From contig CAIMEY010000065.1 in NCBI GenBank assembly GCA_903840165.1, forward strand, positions 1 through 64,000: a DNA stretch of 64,000 bases. Direction: 5' to 3'. Shown piece after piece: positions 25,160 to 32,814 of this stretch (position 1 is the stretch's first letter; each line of letters starts with the position of its first letter). The translations under genes were made by a program, and so were the position numbers. The stretch comes from an uncultured Myxococcales bacterium. GTDB lineage: Bacteria > Myxococcota_A > UBA9042. The notes below the pieces were generated by a model. The model searched no databases, had not been told where the DNA came from, and worked only from the letters and a program-made list of their open reading frames with translations.

Positions 25160-28100
25160 TTATTGCCACCACGTGAAGCTCACCGAACCTGAGCCGCCGC
25201 CCCCTTGGGCACCGCCGCCACCACCGCCGCCACCGACTTTCGGTTGTCCGACTAATCCCGCAGCAACAAAGCAGGTTCCGCCGTTGCCACCGCTACCGCC
25301 GCAGTCGCAGCCGGCCGTTGCGCCGCCACCACCGCTGCCATAGCCGCCACCCCCGCCACCACCGCCGCCGCCGTCACCACTCGTGTTGCCGCCGCCGCCG
25401 CCAGCCGCAAATCCGCTGCCTCCACCCGAACATCCGGCACCACCGCCGGCACCGCCGCTGCTGCAGCCACCGCCACCACCGCCACCGCCGCCACCCGCGA
25501 CGACCAGGGCCGTGCCGGCTGCAATGGAATTGCTTGAGAATAGACCAGATAACCCGCCGCCACCGCCGCCGCCGCCGGAACAGCCCGCCGGTCCAGCAGC
25601 GCCGCCGGATGCTCCGCCCAGCCAGGTCCCGCCGCCCTGGCCGCCGCCGGCCGAGCAGCCTGTGCCACCGCCACCGCCGCCACCGACGACAATGCCCAAT
25701 GTTTGTCCAGCGCTGATGGCAATGCCCGAAGCCGTCACCACGCCGCCACCGCCGCCGCCGGCTCCACCCTGGCAGTCATTGCCGCCACCGCCGCCGCCGG
25801 CCCCGATGACGGTCAAGCTCTCGATCTTGGTGACTCCAGCTGGCACCACCCAAGTCTGCAATCCGCCGGAGTAATTAAAGGTAGCGGTCTGTAGTTTCTT
25901 GCACTGGAAACTGCCCGGCAGGTTGACGCAAGGGCCCGGGCAACCGCCGTTGTTGGTGGCACACTCATCGATATCATTGCACGTTTTGCCATCGCCGCTG
26001 TAGCCGGCCTTGCAGGTGCAACTAAAGGTTCCGGGCAAGTTGGCGCACGTGGCGCTAGGGCTGCAACCAGCGATTCCTGTTGCACATTCGTCGATGTCGG
26101 TGCACGTCTTGCCATCGCCGCTAAAGCCATCCTTGCACGCGCAACTGAAGGTTCCGGGGAGGTTTGTGCAGGTGGCGTTGGCGCTACAGCCGGCCGTACC
26201 GTTGGTACACTCATTGATATCGTTGCAAGTTTTTCCGTCACCGCTGTAGCCGGCTTTGCAGGCGCAACTGAAGCTGCCGGGGCTGTTGGTGCACAGGGCA
26301 TTGGCATCACAACCACCGTTAGAGACAGCACATTCGTCGACATCGCTGCAACTGCTACCGTCGCCGCCAAAGCCCGGCTTGCAACTGCACGCCGCCAGCC
26401 CGTTGTCGCCGATCGCGCAGGTGGCATCAGCCGAACAACCGGCTGTATCCATTTGGCAACTGTCGATGACGACCATCCAGTTGCGCACAAACCAGCCGTT
26501 GCCCGTGGCGGAGCAGCCGACCTCATGCAAGTCAAGGCGGAGCTTAAATTTTTTGCCAGCGTAGCCGGCTAGGCTCAGTTGAACCTTGCCCCAAACGGCG
26601 CCGGACGGGGGTAGGATGCTGACGGTGGTCCACGACACGTCATCGGTGCTGGCCTGGACAAAGGCTTGGGCGGGCAGGGACCACGAGCCGGCGCTATCAA
26701 AACGCACCTGAAGTGAAGCTCCGACAGGCACTTGCGTGGCATCGATGTAGGGTGAGGTGGCGCTGGCGTCGATGTGGGTCAGCCCCGTGCCGCAGGACAG
26801 GCCACTGCCTGGGCTACTGGCGTGCATCGCGCAACTGGTTACGCCGCCAGCTAATTCTACCGGCAAGCTGTCCATTTGCCACTGCACGCCGCCCACCTTG
26901 GCGTTGTCGCTCTGCCATTGCCACAGCGGTAGGCCCGGGTCGTTGCAGCCCAGCGGGTCGACAAAAGGCAGTGATTGCGAGGAACAAACGCCATCGATCT
27001 TCGCGGTGTGCTGGCAGCCGGCGCCGGGGTCGCAACTGTCCAGCGTGCACAGGAACCCGTCGTCGCAACTCAGGGTTTGCCCGAGGCACCCGCCGCCCTG
27101 GCACGCATCGTTGATGGTGCACTTGTTGCCATCGTCGCACGGGATCAGATTGGGGGCGAAGTTGCAGCCTTTGCCTGTGATGCAACTGTCGTTTGTGCAA
27201 GGGTTATTGTCGTCGCAGACTACGGGCTCGCCCGAGCATTGCAGGCTCGTGCAGACGTCGCCCGTGGTACACGGATCGCCATCGTCGCAAGGGGCGGCAT
27301 TAGCAATGGTTATACAGCCTTGGGCCTTGGCACAGCTGTCGTCGGTGCAGGGGTCGCCGTCATTGCATACCTGGGCCTGTCCGCCACAAACGCCGCCTGC
27401 GCATTGGTCTTTTATCGTGCAGAAGTCGCCGTCGTCGCACGTTGCCGCGTTTGGCGTGGAACTGCAGCCGCCGCTGCCTGTGCAAACGTCGTCCGTGCAA
27501 GGATTATTGTCGGTGCAGGGCAGTTGGACGCCCTTGCACAAGCCGGCCGCGCATTGGTCGGAGCCGGTGCAGGCGTCGCCATCACTACACGTGACCGCGT
27601 TGGGTAGGTGGACGCAACCCTTTGTACCTGTGCAGGAATCGTCGGTGCAGGGATTGCCATCGTCGCAGCTGCTGCTCGGACCGTCGTCGGTGAGGCCGTT
27701 GCAGTCTTGGTCGACGCCATCGCACGTTTCACTTGCCGTATTCGGTGGTTCACAGACGCTCAGTTGGCCGGCTTTGCAACTGCGCTGACTGATGCAACTG
27801 GGGTTGGTCGAGGCCGTGGCTTGACACGAAGTGCTGCGGCCATCGCTCGCAGGTCCGCAACTACACTGGCGATTGGCAGCAAGGCAGCGTCTTCCCTGAC
27901 CGCCATCGATGTCCGTGGCGTTGCCGCAGTCCCAGCCGGCGGGACAGTCCGCCGCCGTGCTGCAGGTGGCCGCGCAGAACCAGCCGGACTTGCCTTGATC
28001 GCCAGCGACATCGACGCACGCCCCGGCACTGCTGCCCGGCATGCCACACTGGCCGCTGCTTGTGCACGGGTCGCACTGGTGGGGCCAGGCGTACAGGCAC

Positions 28101-28426
28101 AGGTTGAAGGTGCCGATCGACTTGCCCGATGCATCTGATTTCGCAATCGCAACGCAGGTTTGGCCCGTGTCGCAGCTGCCTTGCTGGCACTTGCTTGCGC
28201 AGTGGTAGCCGCTGGCGTCTAGGGCGCAGGTGCTCCATGCGGGGCAGTCGGCCTCAGTTTGGCAACCGCAGGTGGCGCTGCCGGGGCAGTTTGGCGACGT
28301 TTCGCTATCGACGATGCTGACTTCCGCGGCGATGTCGCTTGACGTTGGCTCCTGGCTGCTGCAGGCACCAGCGAGAAAGCTCAGGGCCATCAGGATGTTC
28401 GAGAAGCGATTGTTCCACGCACCCAT
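25160..28426 (-). CDS. Cys-rich lipoprotein with EGF-like modules and a glycine-rich C-terminal domain
   Basis: The protein has 1,088 residues from the ATG at 28426 (AAGGAAG seven bases upstream); an earlier in-frame start adds 31 unlikely residues. The lipobox is AGAC followed by Ser. The shared N-terminal Cys module ends in CDGVDQDCNGLTDDG. About four pairs of CDDGNPCT-type repeats, a beta-sandwich domain and four or five EGF-like modules follow. The last 230 or so residues begin TFNYSGGLQTWVVPAGVTKI and become a Gly-rich domain with runs of six to nine glycines and scattered Cys pairs, as in bacterial glycine-rich domain proteins. The stop codon lies two bases before the start of the next lipoprotein gene, so both are probably translated together. 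Confidence 0.88.
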   Translation of the reverse strand: MGAWNNRFSNILMALSFLAGACSSQEPTSSDIAAEVSIVDSETSPNCPGSATCGCQTEADCPAWSTCALDASGYHCASKCQQGSCDTGQTCVAIAKSDASGKSIGTFNLCLYAWPHQCDPCTSSGQCGMPGSSAGACVDVAGDQGKSGWFCAATCSTAADCPAGWDCGNATDIDGGQGRRCLAANRQCSCGPASDGRSTSCQATASTNPSCISQRSCKAGQLSVCEPPNTASETCDGVDQDCNGLTDDGPSSSCDDGNPCTDDSCTGTKGCVHLPNAVTCSDGDACTGSDQCAAGLCKGVQLPCTDNNPCTDDVCTGSGGCSSTPNAATCDDGDFCTIKDQCAGGVCGGQAQVCNDGDPCTDDSCAKAQGCITIANAAPCDDGDPCTTGDVCTSLQCSGEPVVCDDNNPCTNDSCITGKGCNFAPNLIPCDDGNKCTINDACQGGGCLGQTLSCDDGFLCTLDSCDPGAGCQHTAKIDGVCSSQSLPFVDPLGCNDPGLPLWQWQSDNAKVGGVQWQMDSLPVELAGGVTSCAMHASSPGSGLSCGTGLTHIDASATSPYIDATQVPVGASLQVRFDSAGSWSLPAQAFVQASTDDVSWTTVSILPPSGAVWGKVQLSLAGYAGKKFKLRLDLHEVGCSATGNGWFVRNWMVVIDSCQMDTAGCSADATCAIGDNGLAACSCKPGFGGDGSSCSDVDECAVSNGGCDANALCTNSPGSFSCACKAGYSGDGKTCNDINECTNGTAGCSANATCTNLPGTFSCACKDGFSGDGKTCTDIDECATGIAGCSPSATCANLPGTFSCTCKAGYSGDGKTCNDIDECATNNGGCPGPCVNLPGSFQCKKLQTATFNYSGGLQTWVVPAGVTKIESLTVIGAGGGGGGNDCQGGAGGGGGGVVTASGIAISAGQTLGIVVGGGGGGGTGCSAGGGQGGGTWLGGASGGAAGPAGCSGGGGGGGGLSGLFSSNSIAAGTALVVAGGGGGGGGGGCSSGGAGGGAGCSGGGSGFAAGGGGGNTSGDGGGGGGGGGGYGSGGGGATAGCDCGGSGGNGGTCFVAAGLVGQPKVGGGGGGGGAQGGGGSGSVSFTWWQ
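25195..25815 (-). repeat. Low-complexity GGN (glycine) tract
   Basis: The coding strand is almost wholly GGC/GGT/GGA/GGG triplets interrupted by Ala, Ser and Cys codons. Runs like this are prone to slippage in multiples of three bases, so length variation among strains, and assembly or sequencing errors, are possible here. Confidence 0.8.
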
Positions 28427-28561
28427 GGGTTTACTTCCTTTGGAGGGCCGCCGCGCGCCACGCGCACTGTACCGCGATAGAAACGGACTTGCCAGGAAGA
28501 CCTTGGCCTCTTGCGGCAAATCGGCTCCAGCGCTTGCGATTGTGCGGTATCTCCGGACGGT

Positions 28562-28571
28562 GTGCTATCCT
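28562..28571 (+). promoter_or_regulatory. Candidate extended -10 promoter element
   Basis: TGTGCTATCCT holds TGC directly before TATCCT (28566-28571), 20 bases ahead of the ATG at 28592. No good -35 hexamer is present. Similar TGC-TAnnCT elements precede two other genes in the window. Confidence 0.3.
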
Positions 28572-28591
28572 AGAGGTCGGAGGCAAGGTCC

Positions 28592-29533
28592 ATGGTCCAG
28601 CAGACAGGCACCTGTCCATCAACTCGTCCGAGCAACACCGCGCAACGCGTCGGCCTGTTGACGGGCTGTGCCGTAGCGCTTGGCTTGGCCAGCTTGCACG
28701 GCTGTGGCAAAGCCCCGATCGCAGCCGATCAGCAGGCTTGCAACAGTTCGGTCGATCAACAAGATTGCTTGTTCAACGCCAACGGCAGCAGTCAACGCCT
28801 TGGTTGTGACAAGCTGACAGGGCGCTGGACGATCTTGCAAACCTGCGAAGGCAATGAGGTTTGTCAGGTTGGCCTAGCAGATGCTGTCAGCGTCAGCCAG
28901 GTTTCTCTGTGCGCCGCAGTCACCACGGTCGACGGCAGCAGCGGCTACCGCGGGGTCAAAGGCCTCGATGGCGGCGGCACCGAGGTGGATGGGATCAGCA
29001 GCAGCGATGTCAGTGGCAACGACGCAACGGCTGATTCTAGCGCCGAAATCGTAGCCAGTACCGGCTGCGGCGACGGGATTTGCCAAGCGGGCGAAGATGC
29101 AAGCAGTTGTCCTGGCGATTGCGGCAGTGCGGGTGTGATCTCAGGGGCGAGTTGCGCCGCAGCCTTTTGCCCTGGTCCCTACCAGCAATGTGCCAATAAC
29201 CCTGCGTGCGTAGCCGCTTACAACAGTGAGGCAGCCTGCCTGAGTGCCTGTGGCGCGACGGCTGGTTGTTTTGCCAGTTGCGCTACGAGCAACAGTTTGG
29301 CCTTTGCCCTGGCCAACTGTGCCTACAGCCACTGCCTAGGCGGCGCGGGCTGCGGCGACGGCACCTGTAGTGCTGCGGAATCGGTGAGTTCGTGTCCGGC
29401 CGACTGCGCAAAACCCGGCCCTGAAAGCTGCGTTGGCCATTGCGGCGGCAACAGCGATACCTGCCATTGCGAAGCCAACTGCAGCGATTTCGGCAACTGC
29501 TGTGCGGACTTCAGTTCGGTGTGCCACTTCTAG
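28592..29533 (+). CDS. Cys-rich lipoprotein with a somatomedin-B-like C-terminal domain
   Basis: The protein has 313 residues. GGAGG lies nine bases before the ATG. The N-terminus is a signal peptide with lipobox LHGC followed by Gly. Two copies of the pattern CGDG.C...E....CP.DC (CGDGICQAGEDASSCPGDC and CGDGTCSAAESVSSCPADC) flank a Cys-rich helical-looking block. The C-terminus, ESCVGHCGGNSDTCHCE followed by ANCSDFGNCCADFSSVC, matches the Cys spacing of somatomedin B domains (eight Cys, with a CC pair before DF). It diverges from the two-gene EGF lipoprotein operon. A surface or binding function is inferred. Confidence 0.82.
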   Translation: MVQQTGTCPSTRPSNTAQRVGLLTGCAVALGLASLHGCGKAPIAADQQACNSSVDQQDCLFNANGSSQRLGCDKLTGRWTILQTCEGNEVCQVGLADAVSVSQVSLCAAVTTVDGSSGYRGVKGLDGGGTEVDGISSSDVSGNDATADSSAEIVASTGCGDGICQAGEDASSCPGDCGSAGVISGASCAAAFCPGPYQQCANNPACVAAYNSEAACLSACGATAGCFASCATSNSLAFALANCAYSHCLGGAGCGDGTCSAAESVSSCPADCAKPGPESCVGHCGGNSDTCHCEANCSDFGNCCADFSSVCHF

Positions 29534-29589
29534 CCGCTGGGCCTGAGATTCTGCCAGCGCAGATTGAATGTGCGTTTTCCCCACTGATG

Positions 29590-32271
29590 TTATTGAATTG
29601 AATCTGGAAAGGTTTGCCCGGTGGGTCTTTCCAGCTCACCGCGCTGGGATAACGCCGCTTGAGGACCCGCGACAACACGAACGCTGACTAGGTATTGTCT
29701 TAGCAATTCCAGGTAGTTTAGTATGCCATCGCCGTCCTGCGCGAGGGCCGAGTCTTCCAGCAGCGCGCCAAAAGTACTGATCGCGTCGAAGCCGTAGCTC
29801 GAGCCGCTGCCTTTCATGCTGTGGCCAAGGCGGCGGATCTCGGCAAAATCGTCTTTGGCTTGCGCAGTTGCGATGCGTTGGATGTCGTTTTTCCGACCCT
29901 CTAAGTAATCGGGGATAAGCGGTTCGAGCAACGCGTCCACGTAGACGACCTCGGGCAAATTCGCCGGTCCCGACGGCGTAATCAGCCTCCCCGGTCCGGT
30001 GTCTTGCGCCAAGAGCCCCGCCGCCAAGTCCAAGTGGCTCTTGGTGAATTTACAGACGAAGTCCACAAGCTGGCCGCGGCGAATCGGCTTGGTGATGTGG
30101 CCATCGCAGCCGGCCGCGGCGCTGTTGGCCAAATCCTCCGGGCGTCCGTGGGCCGTCAGCGCCAGAATGGGCACGCGATCACAGGCAAATTCCCGTTCTG
30201 CTGCGCGAATCTGTTCGACCACGGCGTAGCCGTCCATGTCCGGCATCTGCACATCCATCAGGATGAGGTCGAAGGCACCCGGTTTCCACAGCGCCAGCGC
30301 TTCCGGGCCGCTGCCCGCCTCGGTAATCGCCCACACGGAATCCCGCAAGAAAGACCGGACGATGACTCGGTTGTCCAGTGAGTCGTCTACCACCAGAATT
30401 CGCACTTGAGCCGGTTGGTCAATCAGAGCCGGGTCGTCTTTTGGCTGCGGTGTTGCGAGCAACGGTCTAATTGCATTGGCAATTTCATGTCGGCGAATCG
30501 GTTTGCGCAGGGTCGAGATGGGCCCGGCTCGACGCATGCGCGTCATGTCCAGCGAGTCTTCCTCAGCGCGAATGAGTACAAACTTCGGGCGAGCCGTCGC
30601 CGCGGGGCGCTGACTGCGCAACTCGACCACAAAGGGCAGGCCGCCCATCGGCGAAAAGGCCGCATCGACAAACACCAATTCGGGCCGCCTGGGCTGGGCC
30701 ATCTTCTCAAACGCCGCAGCAGGCGTGTCCGCGCAATGAACTTCGGCGCCAAGCCGGTTCAATTCATTTTCCAAAATACCAAGTTGCGTGGGCTGGGTTG
30801 CAACGATGAGCACCGTCATACCGCGCAGGTCCAAGGGCGCGTCGTGCAAAATCACTGCAGGCATCAGTTCTGTAGCTAGTTGAATGTGTAGCGTAAATGT
30901 GCTTCCGCGGCCGGGCGTGCTCTGCACGTCAATGTCGCCGTCCATTTGCTGGGCCAAGCTGCGGGAGATGGCAAGGCCCAGACCTGTTCCGGTATGCCGG
31001 CGGCTGGGTGACGGATCGACCTGGCTAAAAGCTTTGAAAATATTTGGAAAATGCTGAGGGTCGATGCCAATCCCCGTATCCTGGACCGCAAAAGACAGGC
31101 CGTTGGCTTGTTCAGCCTGAACCCGCAACGTCACCGAACCCGCATCGGTGAACTTGACGGCATTGGTCAATAAGTTCGTGAGGATTTGCGTTAATCGTCT
31201 GGCGTCGCCGCGCACTTGCATGGGGACGTTGTCCAGCACATCTACCTGTACATGCAGCCCTTTTTGGTGGGCCCGGTGGCTAATGCAATCGACAGCGTGA
31301 TCGATGGTTCGCCTGAGGTTAAACACCGCATCTTCTAAAGGAAATTCGCCAAACTGCAGCTTGGAAACATCCAGAGCGTCATCGACCAGGGCCACCAAGA
31401 GCTCGGCCGAATTGCGAATCGTCTGAATCCATTTGGCTTGTTCCGGCAAAGGCCGGGAGCGGGCCAGCAGATCCGCCATGCCAAGCACGGCGCTCAGCGG
31501 CGTTCGCAGTTCGTGACTCATGTTCACAAGAAAACTTGATTTTTCTCGGCTGGAGGCTTCGGCTTGATCGCGGGCGTGGCGGAGTTCCTGTTCGATCGCC
31601 AGTTGCTGGGAACGATCGCGAATTAACGAGACAAAGTACCGCTGATCCTGTTCAACCCAGGTCGAAAGCGACACGTCAATCGGGAACAAATGGCCATCGC
31701 GATGGATTGCAGTGCGCTGCAGGGCCGTGTTGGGCAGCAACAGTGAGGCCGCGGTGGTGGTTGGCATTTCCGCTATCTTCTTTAGGATCTCGCGAAAACT
31801 GCTCTGGTTCGCTGGCACGATCATGTCTGCAATGGAATGCTCTTGCGCCTGCGCGCCGTCCCAGCCAAAGAGTCGCTCAGCAGCTGGATTCCACAGGATG
31901 ATTCGGCCATCGTCACGCGTACCGACAATCGCTTCGCTGGCGTGGGCCGTGACCGCCACCAGCCGGTGTTCAGAGGCCAGCAATGCTTGGTCTGCTCGGT
32001 GGCTCCGGCCGGCGTTTGCCGCAGCATTGATCAGCCGTACGGCAAGAAACATCAATGATCCAGAGATGATCGCCGCCGTCGTCGCGAGCAGTCCTGCGCT
32101 ATCCTGCGTGCGCGCGGTCCCTTGGGCGACAGCCAGCGTGCCCAGCCCAACCACGACCGCAGTCGCGCCGCTCCAGCGCAGGGGCCAGCGCAGCGGTAGG
32201 GCAGCTAGTGGATCATCAGTGGTGGGCTTGGGCATGGCAAAGACTTGGAATTGGCTCAGAAAACGGGTCAA
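29590..32271 (-). CDS. Hybrid sensor histidine kinase with PAS, two receiver and one HPt domain
   Basis: The protein has up to 893 residues. Two hydrophobic segments near residues 30-80 anchor it. A PAS domain (about 90-210) is followed by HisKA with the phospho-acceptor NMSHELRTP (near 240). HATPase_c shows TNLLTNAVKFT, DTGIGIDP and GTGLGLAIS. The first receiver (about 475-585) starts VLIVATQPTQ, so it lacks the usual acidic pair and is probably a pseudo-receiver. The second (about 615-735) is intact (VDDSLDN, LMDVQMPDMDG, TKPI). A C-terminal HPt domain has HSMKG. This is an internal His-Asp-His relay with no DNA-binding output. The TTG at 32271 overlaps the upstream stop codon as TTGA; the ATG at 32235 is an alternative. 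Neither has a strong ribosome binding site. Confidence 0.92.
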   Translation of the reverse strand: MTRFLSQFQVFAMPKPTTDDPLAALPLRWPLRWSGATAVVVGLGTLAVAQGTARTQDSAGLLATTAAIISGSLMFLAVRLINAAANAGRSHRADQALLASEHRLVAVTAHASEAIVGTRDDGRIILWNPAAERLFGWDGAQAQEHSIADMIVPANQSSFREILKKIAEMPTTTAASLLLPNTALQRTAIHRDGHLFPIDVSLSTWVEQDQRYFVSLIRDRSQQLAIEQELRHARDQAEASSREKSSFLVNMSHELRTPLSAVLGMADLLARSRPLPEQAKWIQTIRNSAELLVALVDDALDVSKLQFGEFPLEDAVFNLRRTIDHAVDCISHRAHQKGLHVQVDVLDNVPMQVRGDARRLTQILTNLLTNAVKFTDAGSVTLRVQAEQANGLSFAVQDTGIGIDPQHFPNIFKAFSQVDPSPSRRHTGTGLGLAISRSLAQQMDGDIDVQSTPGRGSTFTLHIQLATELMPAVILHDAPLDLRGMTVLIVATQPTQLGILENELNRLGAEVHCADTPAAAFEKMAQPRRPELVFVDAAFSPMGGLPFVVELRSQRPAATARPKFVLIRAEEDSLDMTRMRRAGPISTLRKPIRRHEIANAIRPLLATPQPKDDPALIDQPAQVRILVVDDSLDNRVIVRSFLRDSVWAITEAGSGPEALALWKPGAFDLILMDVQMPDMDGYAVVEQIRAAEREFACDRVPILALTAHGRPEDLANSAAAGCDGHITKPIRRGQLVDFVCKFTKSHLDLAAGLLAQDTGPGRLITPSGPANLPEVVYVDALLEPLIPDYLEGRKNDIQRIATAQAKDDFAEIRRLGHSMKGSGSSYGFDAISTFGALLEDSALAQDGDGILNYLELLRQYLVSVRVVAGPQAALSQRGELERPTGQTFPDSIQ

Positions 32272-32660
32272 GACTCAGTCTTGGTGCGGTCGGCTGTCGG
32301 CGCGACCGTGGGACGTGGCCCGACCTTGGCGACCAGGGGCGTCGGCGTTGCACTCCCGCGGTTGCCCAGGTCGCTCATGGTGGCCATCACCGGCCGGCGC
32401 GTGGGTGGCACAAACGTTGAGAATCGCAACTCGACGGCGGCACGTCCCTCTGGACGCGTAACCACAGGTGGCAGCGGTAGTTCGCGGTGAATGGGCGTCA
32501 GAATTGGATGCACCTGCGCCACCCGTTGCAAGGGCGTGAAGCCGGCGATAGGGTCATCCTCAACGTTAGGATCGCGAGCTAATTCAACAGGTTCACGTTC
32601 GTCGACATCCTGCTGGGCGGGTCGCCGCGGCTCATTGTCTTGGGATTGCGGACCGTTCAT
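32268..32660 (-). CDS. Small Pro/Arg-rich protein of unknown function
   Basis: The protein has 130 residues from the ATG at 32660; an earlier TTG would add 21. It has no signal peptide and no recognised domain. It is hydrophilic and rich in Pro, Arg, Thr and Val, with short stretches that could be beta strands (AVELRFSTFVPP). Its stop codon overlaps the histidine kinase's possible TTG start by one dinucleotide, so if real it is co-translated with the kinase. It lies entirely on the strand opposite a long upstream extension of the next plus-strand frame. Confidence 0.45.
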   Translation of the reverse strand: MNGPQSQDNEPRRPAQQDVDEREPVELARDPNVEDDPIAGFTPLQRVAQVHPILTPIHRELPLPPVVTRPEGRAAVELRFSTFVPPTRRPVMATMSDLGNRGSATPTPLVAKVGPRPTVAPTADRTKTES

Positions 32661-32814
32661 GCCAGTTTCCACGGTTGTTGCCTCAGATTCTGCGTTCTCA
32701 GGTCGCCCGTGGCAAGCGGCCAAGGATCGCGGGCGCTTGTCGCGCGTCGCAAGCTGTGGGCATTCTGTAGGCAGGATGCCGCCAGCGACCCAGGGTCACG
32801 GCAAAGGAACGGCG

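Noticed and set aside
32491..32814. N-terminal extension of the PPDK-like protein by 108 codons
   Set aside because: The extension has no ribosome binding site or protein-like composition, overlaps the minus-strand small gene and would bury the signal peptide.
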